A stretch of 64,000 nucleotides of DNA from Oscheius sp. JU75 (taxonomy: Eukaryota > Nematoda > Chromadorea > Rhabditida > Rhabditidae): contig JASJZC010000004.1 in NCBI GenBank assembly GCA_037178855.1, positions 1,364,001 to 1,428,000 of the forward strand, written 5' to 3'. The translations under genes were made by a program, and so were the position numbers. Below, piece by piece: positions 1-9,163 of this stretch. The stretch's first letter is position 1, and the number at the start of each line of letters is the position of its first letter. A model generated the notes under the pieces. It was not told the DNA's origin and made no database searches. It saw only the letters and a list, made by a program, of their open reading frames with translations.

Positions 1-404
1 TTCTGCTGAAGTAGAACTCGTAGCCAGTCATCCCAGTAGTCTGTGGAGAGGCTTCCCGACTCTTCGTCGAAACTTGGAGCGATAGAGTTAGAGTTCTTGA
101 CTCTCTAAAATAAGTTGCTCGCTGAATCATGACCGAAGTACCTTCTCCCAATGCTGCTGGTTATCGCTCGGCACACTAGCCATTCTTCCGTGTGAAAAGT
201 TATTAGCAACTAAGAGTTCTACGACTCAAACTGCCAGTATAAACAACGCAGTTACGTTTAGAGAAGTAAAAGCAAGGATTACCAAACTTTATTGGCGACA
301 CCCGAGAAAAAAACAACAATTAACTTACAAATCAACTATTCACAATGTGTGTCAAGTCCAAAATGGACAGAAAAGATAAAAACGGATTAATATAAGAGTA
401 TCAT
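1..404. other. No gene seen; 3' flank of the HORMA gene
   Basis: I see no convincing exon in either strand. The last part is the 3' flank of the minus-strand HORMA gene, whose stop codon lies at 405-407. Any neighbouring gene begins outside the window. Confidence 0.5.
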
Positions 405-1495
405 CTAATGTTCTGGAGTCGTGTGGTCCAGCTTGTACGAACGTCCGGGGGTCGGCAACTTGTTATTCTTCGGAGGAGCATCAGCCTTCTTTCCGCGCGT
501 CTTTCTAACCTTCGAGCCAAATTGCAACTCGTCTAGAACAACATTGTTTGAAACATTAAGAGACAAAACCAGACCTGGAGAGCGTTTGCTGATTTTCTCT
601 CCAATGATAATTGTCGGTTTAGTTTTCGGAGTTTCAATTGCCTCGAAGCTTTCGTTGCTGAAGCTGCCGCTGAGAATCGAGGACTGGTCCATGATCGAGG
701 TAGAGTCATTCAGCATTCTCTCTCCAACGAACTCGTCATCTAGGTATGCACTTTGAATGCTGATGAATGCCTTATGATGGGGCGTAGCTATTCCGGCAAT
801 GTTCATGACACGGGCTTTATTATCTAGCGTGTAGAGGGACGTCGAGCGATAGAAACCAGGCGCCTGGTATCCAGTGGGTGTTTCTGAAAATAAAGCTTTA
901 AAAAGCCGAGAACAATGCTTACTGTCGTTGTATGTCACACGAAGTGTGGCATAGGCACCCGGGTCTACAGGGAGAAGAATGCTGCGGCACAGCTTCCGGA
1001 TTTTGAGGAGGAGATTAACGGTCTGGGCCTTGACATCGGCCATTCCAGTGTACTTTAACGATACGAGAGCTTCTGTTCCACACTTAAAAGAGCATTGGGC
1101 GTCATTGCCGTCATATGAGATTGACCAGGTGAAGACTTCCTTTGCGTCGTCGCTGTCAGAGTCGTTGGTAGAAATGACGATGATGAATTCTTGGAGGTGG
1201 CCTTTTCCGATAGCCTCGCCAACACCACGAAGTTTGTCGCTGAGACGTCCGCCAACCAAATGTTTACGTTCGGGGATCCAACAGCGGCAAGCATCTGGAA
1301 AAATAATTGACAGTACAACGTTAATGGAAAGAGCATACTAGTGACCGCAAACTTCTTGAATGCAGCGGCTGGTAGAAGTCCTCGGCTTTGAAGTAGCTGG
1401 GATGTTCCCAGCATAACTAGACGTTCCGTAAAAAGGTGAGAGTCGATAGCTGTATCTACACTATCAGGGAATATATCAGTACCCTGTTTCGACAT
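405..1495 (-). CDS. HORMA-domain meiotic chromosome-axis protein (HIM-3/HTP/HORMAD-like)
   Basis: Proposed CDS: complement(405..883, 923..1294, 1339..1495), 335 aa. Introns of 39 and 44 nt have GT..AG ends, and removing the first restores the family block VTYND-KTPTGYQAPGF, matching the Hop1/HIM-3 pattern (LTYYDD..P..YQPPGF). The N-terminal 220 or so residues read as a HORMA domain: FTERLVMLGTSQ helix, an IPE-like turn, and an LQEFIIVISTN strand. The last 110 residues are low-complexity and basic (KVRKTRGKK), as expected for the flexible tail that carries closure motifs in this family. HORMA proteins of this type build the meiotic chromosome axis and control pairing and crossover formation. 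Which nematode paralogue (HIM-3, HTP-1/2 or HTP-3) it matches cannot be settled by eye. The start at 1495 is the only upstream in-frame ATG of the first exon. A composite E2F/CHR-like element lies about 160 bp upstream. Confidence 0.8.
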
Positions 1496-1650
1496 CTATA
1501 ATTCTTTTTTTCAAGCGAGAAGGTTTATAGCGTGAGAAAGAATGCAAGTTTGAGACCGCCAAGACAGACAAAACAGACGAAAACAAGTACATAAAAACGA
1601 AAGATTTTAGGGTTCGCGGCGTGTCGGCGTATATTGTAATTTACGTTGTG

Positions 1651-1672
1651 CCGCCAAATTCAAACGCGAAAA
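1651..1672 (-). promoter_or_regulatory. Composite E2F-CHR-E2F-like (DREAM/DRM-type) promoter element
   Basis: Read on the minus strand, three motifs abut without spacer: TTTTCGCG (E2F-like), TTTGAA (core CHR) and TTTGGCGG (E2F-like). It is about 155 bp upstream of the HORMA start codon and in the intergenic space shared with the plus-strand gene at 2139. Hybrid E2F/LIN-54 sites mark targets of the nematode DRM complex, including meiotic genes. Function here is inferred from sequence only. Confidence 0.5.
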
Positions 1673-1993
1673 TGTACAATAATCTAAACTTTACCAGCAT
1701 TTCTCACTCTTGCTAGTTCTCCTTTATGCTAAGCACAAATTAATAATATTCCACAGCTAATGGTAGGACAAAAAGGCGTCGTCGATTGCCAGCCAAAGCC
1801 GGTTATTCTATCCTTGTGCTATCTGTACGTTTTTTGTTCAAAAACCTGTTACCTCCCATTTTTTTTTTGTTGCGAAGGCCGTCTCGGAGCTGCTGTCTAC
1901 AGTCAGGCTTCTAGAACTGTCCGAATCTTTCACGATAATTGGAGAAAATGACGACTTCCGCGTTATGCATTTGCATAAGTGTTGCGATCAATC

Positions 1994-2001
1994 TTCCCGC
2001 C
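1994..2001 (+). promoter_or_regulatory. E2F/EFL-1-like site TTCCCGCC
   Basis: The octamer TTCCCGCC, followed by ATTTTAG, matches the E2F consensus. It lies about 140 bp upstream of the ATG at 2139 and 500 bp upstream of the divergent HORMA gene. Short motif, so chance occurrence is possible. Confidence 0.3.
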
Positions 2002-2138
2002 ATTTTAGTTTTGAGCAAATTGAGCGAAGATTTGAACTACGTTTAGTATCTATCCGCTCGATGTTTATAGGCAAGTGTAATATAGCCCAGAAACAAAAAT
2101 CCTGAATGTGGTAATTGTAACCCATACTTTTCAAGACA

Positions 2139-3783
2139 GGAATGTTCATCGATGACGAAGAGACTTCCAGACAGGTAAGACGCCTAAGAGGAATTAGATC
2201 CGTTTAAAGACGCCGTATTCCATCTCATGCCGAGCAATGCTTTCCGTATCCTAGAGAATTATCTGTTAATCAACACCAAATTCAGGTTTCGATACGTCTC
2301 GTCAGAATTAGCGAGCTGTTCACCAAAGAAGCTCTGACAAAATGCGAGACAGACATCATTCTCCAGTTCCGAATTGACACCAAGTCCAAAAACATGGTCT
2401 CCGGAACCCTTCTTCGCTACATGGATGCCGCCAAAACAGGGATCAAATACGATACCTTGAACATTTTCACATGTATTTCTTCTGTCAAGATCTTTGTTAT
2501 GTAAACGTTGATCCTTTTGCTCAACAAGAACATTTGCAGCGATCAGATGATCGAGATGGACTGATCTTACCGAGCTCTCAACATTATCGGTGAAGACAAG
2601 ATTTCACAAAGTGATCTCGGCCAGTTTCCATATCATTGTTCAGTCTAATGAATAAATGTCGATCTGCGGCTGGAAAGTATCGATGTATAGTATCATCCTT
2701 TCGTCAAGCAATACTTCTTTTGAGAAACTGGTTCTCGCATTCGACTCTGAAGTTGATGATTTTCCTCGGATTGCAAAAGACCTCTTTGGCACATCAGTTC
2801 ATCAGCAGGATCCGCATTGTGAAGGCAATTTTGAAGCGAATGCAGTGTGATCAAGCCTGAATATCGGACAAGCCTCATCGAGTCCCTGAAATCGCTCAAA
2901 GCTATTGGAAAAATACTAAATGAGAATGAGCGAAAGAAAGTTGGATATTCTAAACGAATACATGGACAACTTTGAAAACGAGCTGGCCTTTTTCTCGACA
3001 GGAGTGCTCAAAAATATCTCCTCAATACCCTGTCGATGTTCGATGTATTCAAGAAAGGAAATCGCCTAGACTACTAATTCTGTCTGCCTCGTCAACTGTT
3101 CACATGCTACTTATACCGCGGCGAACCGAAGAGTTCCTATCATCTTTTAAATGATCCAACGAGGTTATTCGTTTCCTCTCCACAGCTTCATCTGTTGCAG
3201 ATCTACGCGGACCTAAAAGCTGGAAGTCATTCCTTCAAACTAACTCTCTACTATTCCGAAGATGATAAAATTAACGAAATGAAAGACAAGATGGCAGACT
3301 TCATGACCGAGTCTGCCACCTGGGACATTCAAAACAACAGCAACTTTTGGATCACATGACAAAGATTCTTTTCGACGAAGCTGAAAATACAGATTTGGAT
3401 ATCTCCTCCGATCGTTACTACTCCAGCCAGACCGATTGTAGTCGATTTCAGACATCGAACCATCTGAGGCTGATCGGAGCAGACGGGAGATGAAGGAAGA
3501 CGAGTCTGTTGTGGATAGCCGACTGATTACGTCCAGCGGCTCGAAAGGAAGTGAGACGAGCGATATAAGTCCTGGGACTGTGGAAGCAGCATCAGATGTC
3601 TGTGTATGTTTCTTCCTACTATGTATGAGGTATCCTTTTCAGGCGGTTCCCACTGTTTCCAACAGAACGTCTCGTTCGCCGCCAGTCCCGCCCGTATTGT
3701 CATACTTCTACCATCATGTCTATACAACATATCGTACTGCCTGTCCCGTCAATCAAGCGCTTCAACGTGATCTTCCCCGATAA
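2139..3783 (+). pseudogene. Unrecognised, apparently disrupted protein gene
   Basis: A good first exon (2139-2171, MFIDDEETSRQ) ends at a GTAAGA donor, and an ATTCAG acceptor near 2285 opens a well-composed stretch (VSIRLVRISELFTKEAL, FRIDTKSKNMVSGTLL) that stops near 2503. Further protein-like pieces follow in changing frames: about 2690-2840 (FEKLVLAFDSEVDDF), 2850-2990 (SLIESLKSLKAIGKIL; LDILNEYMDNFENELAFF), 3150-3360 (LHLLQIYADLKAGSHSFKL, LTLYYSEDDKINEMKDK) and an acidic, Ser-rich tail 3460-3780. I could not join these by GT-AG introns without frame breaks, so it is either a decayed gene or one with several missed introns. No family is recognised. A poly(A) signal-like AATAAA sits near 3852. 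A live gene here would be in tandem with the cyclin gene. Confidence 0.35.
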
Positions 3784-4050
3784 GAATGATTTTTGCTGTT
3801 GATCCTGTACCATTTTGTTGATTTCCTGTAACATTTGCGTTTTGCCCTAAAAATAAAATTGCAAGCGAAAACCCTCTGTTCTCCAGTTTTATGAGTGGAA
3901 ATGTAGTTCGAAATCGTGCCTTACCGTAATCTCGAGCTCAGGTGCACATTGGGCGGGTAAACGTCCAGGTCGTGTACAAAGTTACATTTCATTCATTCTT
4001 TTTTCTTCACTCTTGTCAATTTCATCATACCCTCACGATTTTCAGTCACC

Positions 4051-5280
4051 ATGGCTCTGCGGGAGAGGACCAATTCGACGGGAAATGCCATTTTGAGCTG
4101 GATGAAGGAGGCAATCGCTCCGAAGCGTGCCACGTCAACACCTCGCCGTCGTCACGAATCGCAGGAGAAGAACATCGAGTGGTCAATCGGTATTTCTGTC
4201 CCCATTTCCTCACATTCGAATTGCTTTTCAGATATCTCGGAAATAGCAGAAGAAGCTCAAATCAACTTTGCCGAACTTGGAGCATTCGGCTCTGACAAGT
4301 GCTTTGACCATCCGGATTTTGACAACGATATTACGACCTACTGCTTTGCCCACCAGGTTTACAGATTGGTCGTGGTTATCCAGTAAACATTGAAGTTTAG
4401 GCGACGTGTGAAGACTCTTCTTTCACTTGGGAAAAACTCGGCGGGGAGTCGACATACAAGTCGACGGCTCTCTTTGTGAATTCGATCTACCGCTCGCGGG
4501 CCTTCCCTCGAGAAGTCCTTCATTTGGCCATTCACTACATTCAGGCCGTTATCAAGGTATACTATTCGACTTTTTTTATGTTCATTGTCGTATTACAGGC
4601 TGACCCAGGCTTCTCCAAATCGAACCTGGAAGATCTTGGGGTGGCAGCAGTTCACCTCGCTGCCAAACTCGAGCGCCAAATCGGCTTCCGTCTCGAGTTC
4701 CTGGAAAGCTATAATGTTCGCAATGTCTTCAAAATGGAACGAATGGTACGCGCACTTTCATTCTTTGTCATTATAGCCCTCATTCAGATCTGCCACGCGA
4801 TGAATTTCTCCCTCTGGCCGACGACTATTCCCATCTTCATGCGTCTGCTCCATAGTCAGGCATGCGACGACAGCTGGCAATGGGAAGTGGCCAAATGTCT
4901 CACAGACTTCATGACGTGCGATCTGGAGCTCAGTCTGCTGTCGCCAGCTCTAGCCGCGGGTGTGGCTATCCGACTGGTCAACATGATCTCCAGAACAGAT
5001 TTATGGGTCAGTTGTTGTTGTTCCCCTACAAAGATTTGCACTAAACATGAATAGCGTATTAAAAGCAACTTATTGATTTCAGAATCCCAATTGTTACGCC
5101 ATAATTCAACACGACGAGAAAGAATACAAGATCCCCCACGAGCAGCTTTGCCGACTTCTTTTAGCCATTCTCGACCGCCCGAAAGCCTATGATCCCGTCT
5201 CCAATCAGCATGCCGCAATTCTGCAGAAGATTATTCGTCCGAAGAAGAAGTTCCTGGAGCAAGAAGCTGGCATCTTTTGA
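4051..5280 (+). CDS. Divergent A/B-type cyclin
   Basis: Proposed CDS: 4051..4189, 4232..4356, 4401..4556, 4599..4745, 4788..5006, 5083..5280 (327 aa; all phases close). It carries two cyclin folds. The first contains STALFVNSIYRSRAF, EVLHLAIHYIQAVI and LGVAAVHLAAKLE, matching the mitotic cyclin pattern of a W/F-V helix, ETLYLAVNYIDRFL and LQLVGVAAMLIAAKYEE. The second begins ICHAMNFSLWPTTIPIFMRLL, matching the L.F.L..PT...FL helix. The usual MR.ILVDWL start of the cyclin box is degraded (TCEDSSFTWEKLGG...), and the EE after AAK is ER, so it is a derived member whose CDK partner is uncertain. The ATG follows a TTTTCAG acceptor by five bases, suggesting trans-splicing. Whether it is cyclin A, B or a nematode-specific branch needs a tree. 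Confidence 0.7.
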
Positions 5281-5869
5281 AACGTGTGTCATATTCGTAA
5301 TTTTATCATTTTGCTCCAATCTTGTGTATTAACCTCCTTGTAGCTTTGTAATTATTTTTCATACAGTAAACTCTCACCCATACAGTCGTGTTACTTGCAA
5401 GCCTGACTGCTCCTACGAGCTTTTTCTACGGATTCATTTCCCAGCACACTGGGGGCAATGTTTCTCGGATGGAGAATGAGAAACCTCGACTTTCATGAGT
5501 TTGTGAGTACACTTTCCACTCCGAAAAATTGTCGACTGGCACTCCCAGACTACCCTTTGGAGACAAGCAAAAAGATGTACGGCAGTACTGAAGAAGCATC
5601 TTATCTTCTTTCCATCAATTGCTCCACGATTCGAAGAAAGTGGCTTGTGGAAGCTAGAACTCTCCCGTCCTGGATTTCCTAGATGTTGACGCGAAGTGCC
5701 TCCATCTGCAAGTCGTTTCCTCGTCAAGAACACTCCCTGTTAATACTGACGACCGTCCCCCTATCTAGTGTCCATGTCGAAACAACAAGTCCCCAGGTTA
5801 GAAAAGGGGTGGAAGACGTGAAACAGCGGTAAAAAGCAATTCATATGGCAAAATAGTTACAACAGTAGA
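5281..5869. other. Convergent intergenic region
   Basis: This holds the 3' ends of the cyclin (+) and the disordered-protein gene (-). Overlapping ORFs of 74-99 codons on both strands around 5434-5733 show no recognisable domain or splice structure, so no gene is called. Confidence 0.4.
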
Positions 5870-6988
5870 TTATGGGTTGGGAGGACAGCGGCGAACTTTC
5901 GAGGCCGAAAATAGTCCATGTGTATAGGTATTAGGAATTGTCCGTTTAGGTGTGGGCTGCCGCTGAGAGTTCCAGCGGTTCGTAGATGAGCTTCTTGACA
6001 TCCCCAAGATCGGAGTTACAGGCACGGTCAGAGGGCGAGCTGGTGTCGTCCCAGTCGGAGTAGGATAAGCGCGCAAAGGGAGAGCCCTGTTCCTAGGCGT
6101 CGACAAATTTTCGGTCCGCGGACGGATTGCGCTCGATCGTGGCTGTTCAGGTTTCTGAAATTGAGAAATTATCAACGTAGTGGATTGGAAGTACCTGACG
6201 GACGAGGCAACCGAATGCGATTCTAGGCCGAGGAGAGTTGTTGACAGTAATTGGTGCCCTCACATGGGGTTTGTCGGCACGTGCAGGAGTAGATGTCGGG
6301 ATTCGGCCTCCCTTCCCAAGACTCGAGGCCCTCGAATTGAGAGCACGGTTGAAGGCGTGCTGAGAAGGACAGGGACTTGGAAGCGGCTCCCGGACAGAGG
6401 TGGCTTTACGATCCATTCCACGGCTTTGACGGATAGGCAGCTTGGGAGGAAGGACGGGGGGCCTTGTCAAGCTACTAAAATGAGTGGAAGTTAGAACTAC
6501 AGAAGTGTTTACGATGCGCGAGTCATCGATCTTGTCTGGGGTCCAGATCTCCTATCCATCGATTGATCCCTCGAAATAGGCCTGGATGGAGGTTGACTCG
6601 GAGCTTTGGAAGACTGAGATCGACCGGCGAAATTGCCAGGAGTGCTGTCATCGAGTTTGGCGGCTTCCTGTTCACGTCTAATCTGGCTCCTTCTCTTGAC
6701 TGGAGGCTTGTTTCCAAAAAGAGCCAGTCGAGCAAGATCTTCTGAAAAGTTTTTGTAATAAAGAAACAAAACTTCGCACACCCGGATTATCTTTGACAAC
6801 GAGTTGCTCCACTTGTTGAGCAACTTCTTCAACATCGAGGGGTTCCGCTAAAAGTTGAAAGTTCAAAAGTACAAAATCTTAAAGTTACGAAAGAAAGACT
6901 CCTCAAACTCCTCGTCTGCGCGATTGTCGTCATTGAGACTGTCGGCCCACACAGGCGCTTTAACATTTTCAAACACGTCGTCGGACAT
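5870..6988 (-). CDS. Disordered Ser/Pro/Arg-rich basic protein, function unknown
   Basis: Proposed CDS: complement(5870..6154, 6195..6474, 6513..6741, 6782..6847, 6889..6988), 319 aa, with four introns of 38-41 nt and consistent phases. The first 55 residues are acidic (MSDDVFENV start, then VEEVAQQVEQLVVKD). A short motif EDLARLALFG follows, and from about residue 70 the chain is basic and low-complexity with repeated PSRPISR, TRPPVLPPKLP, KPHVRAP and TPTGTTPARP segments, ending KVRRCPPNP. This composition resembles microtubule- or nucleic-acid-binding tails, but no domain is visible and I do not assign a function. The coherent intron set and lack of stops make it a real gene rather than a shadow. 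Confidence 0.65.
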
Positions 6989-7417
6989 CTGCAAGAGAAT
7001 GTTTATCTGAGGTCAAGGAATGAAGATGTATCCCCCTCGATTTGCCTCTAATATTGAATTGTAAACAAGGTTTGTCTGTGACAGATGAAATATTATATAT
7101 TATGTAAAAAAAAAAAAAAGATAGTCTTCGTAGAGGCTACGCTGTCTTAAACGTGCCAATAGACACGCTTGTGAAATTAGTACACAAGGTAACGGAACCC
7201 CCATGTAAAAGAAATTTTTTTTTTAGGAAACTTGAGGCGTGATCTCTCCACAATCCTTTAAATCGTTGCAGGACCGCCTAATCCGTTACAGTAATCCGAT
7301 GCGGTGCAAAAGTCAAATTTCAATTGCGAAAAAATTCAATCCTGTTTCTTTCGCCGATAACGTCGTCCATATTTAATTTACAGTTCAAAGTGTTTTTTAG
7401 TTCAAACTGCTTCAAAC

Positions 7418-7640
7418 TAGTTCGAAGTGTTATTATTCCCTTTCTTCTCATTTATGAAGCGTTTTTACCAGATTTTAGGCTGTTTTTCGTTTTTCTTGTC
7501 TCCATCGTATAAATCATAAAATTACCAGCATTTGACACTAGAACGACTTGAAGAAATTCCGTTTAGGTGTTTGTGGTCCTCCAACATCCATTTTCACCAC
7601 GTCTTTTCTGATTTTTTTCGTATCACTCGCTCCTTTTGAC
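7418..7640 (+). repeat. Left arm of a 1.5-kb inverted-repeat pair
   Basis: The stretch with CATTTATGAAGCGTTTTTACC..., AAATTACCAGCATTTGAC and TCCGTTTAGG..GTTTGTGG recurs, reverse-complemented and with a few percent mismatches and small indels, at 8712-8933. The arms are about 220 bp and enclose about 1.07 kb. This looks like the terminal inverted repeats of a DNA transposon or foldback element. Confidence 0.75.
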
Positions 7641-7811
7641 GACTATCTTCGATCATTTTCACAAAAATTCATCCTTTGCTGATCTCAAGATGTCTTCTGC
7701 AGGCTTCGCAAAGCATTTCACATGTTGTTAGTGTTTATTGAGTATTCTATTCCTTTTTCCTCTCTGTTTATCTTTAGTTTACTGATGCAATCTTTAGAGC
7801 TTCTCGAGAAA

Positions 7812-8424
7812 ATGAGTAAATCGAGCAGCGAGACGAGGAAGGGTGACCGAGCGACGGAGAAACAAGAGGATCAGGTTAGTCCTTAAAAAATAAAGACTAC
7901 GGTGTCCCGAAATACGTTCGTGGTCGGACTCCTGGGTACGCGGGAATTCAAACGCAATTTTATTCAAAGCTTTCTTTTTCAATATTTTTGTCTCTTTTTT
8001 ACTTTATTTTTCTCTTCGTTTTTTTTCAAAGTTACGGGTATGTGCCTCGACTATCTGTTTCCAGGAGTCCACATGGCAACGTACGAGTAACATAGTGGGT
8101 AAAATGGACTTCTCTCGGTATATTCGACTCGGAACAACCAGAGAAACCGCGGATAGTAAGGCTTACGATGCCCCCATAACCTTTAATGTCAATTTATTTC
8201 AGATTCTGGAAGAGATAAACATTTTGTTTAACGATTTCCTTTCTTACCTCGATGTGAAGCCTCCACACGGTCAAAAGTTCTGCGAAAAGACCCGCACTCT
8301 AGTCGCTCGCATCCACGACTCTTTCTCCGCGTTTTCTCAGTCTCTTGGCCATCTGATTCCTGGGCTGACGCTGCTCACCTCACCGCTATTTCCACTGGGA
8401 TCACCGATAAAACCATCCGTTTGA
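7812..8424 (+). CDS. Small unrecognised protein enclosed by inverted repeats
   Basis: Proposed CDS: 7812..7874 and 8065..8424 (140 aa). The ATG lies 14 bases after a TCTTTAG acceptor, as for a trans-spliced start. Exon 1 is highly charged (MSKSSSETRKGDRATEKQEDQ-like); the 190-nt intron carries a dispersed repeat (7881-7955) and ends TGTTTCCAG. Exon 2 has a helical segment ILEEINILFNDFLSYLDVK and VARIHDSFSAFSQSLGHLI. No family is recognised, and no transposase motif is present. A second open frame continues past the stop (8366-8527, KTIRLTVSKTKF), so the C-terminus may be frameshifted or spliced differently. The gene lies wholly between the arms at 7418-7640 and 8712-8933. Confidence 0.45.
7881..7955 (+). 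repeat. Dispersed repeat copy (GACTAC.GTGTCCCGAAAT family)
   Basis: Matches segments at about 27605-27672 (+) and 28045-28110 (-) that share GACTACNGTGTCNCGAAAT, then GGACTCCTGGG, then CGGGAATTCAAA. The other two copies are the inner ends of a foldback element, so this is probably a fragment of the same family inserted in an intron. Confidence 0.6.
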
Positions 8425-8711
8425 CCGTCTCCAAGACCAAATTCACTTCTCCTCGTAACTTGACGACTCTTCCTTCTTGCCAAGCTGTCACTGTTGAGAA
8501 GAAGGACTGGAGGGCAAGGAGTCACTGACTGCCCGTGTACTGTGCGATTCCCGCTGCCATAAAGACAACTCAAAATGTTGCAACAAAATGTAAAATGTTT
8601 CCACCACTTGTTTTGTCCCTGTTCTACCATTTTTTTAATTGTTTCGTTAGACAGTATGTGCAATAAATATTGTATTGCACATATTGTCCTTTTTTTTCTT
8701 TAATAACTGCT

Positions 8712-8933
8712 AAAAATGAGCGAATGGTACGAAAAAATCAGCAAAGACATCAAAATGGGATGTTGGAGGTCCACAAACGCCTAAACGGAATTTCTTCAAG
8801 TCCTTCTAGTGTCAAATGCTGGTAATTCTACGATTTGTACGATGGAAACAATAAAAACGAAAAACAGCCTAAAATCTGGTATAAACGCTTTACAAATGAG
8901 AAGAAAGGATATAAACACAATTTGAACTGCAAC
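8712..8933 (-). repeat. Right arm of the 1.5-kb inverted-repeat pair
   Basis: Reverse complement of the arm at 7418-7640, recognisable by AGCGAATGGTACGAAAAAAT, GTCAAATGCTGGTAATT and AAAACAGCCTAAAATCTGG. It lies immediately upstream of the VASA-like helicase gene. Confidence 0.75.
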
Positions 8934-9163
8934 ATTTACATTTCCTAGTTTTGCATCTGTATACTATGTGCAACAAAAAAAAACTCTTCTGACTTGGTTT
9001 CGGAACCGAAGGAATTTCTAAATTCGTTCGTACTTCTTGACTAAAAATTCCTTTGGCGATAGTAGATTTCTGTCTGTCCTTTCAACCAATTTCCTTGTAT
9101 ACTCTTTACTCGCAATTTCTTGCGCAGCTTTTCCTAATCTCAACGTTTTGTTTCAGGGATACC

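Noticed and set aside
5434-5733. ORFs on both strands between convergent genes
   Set aside because: No domain, no coherent exon structure, overlapping frames on both strands.
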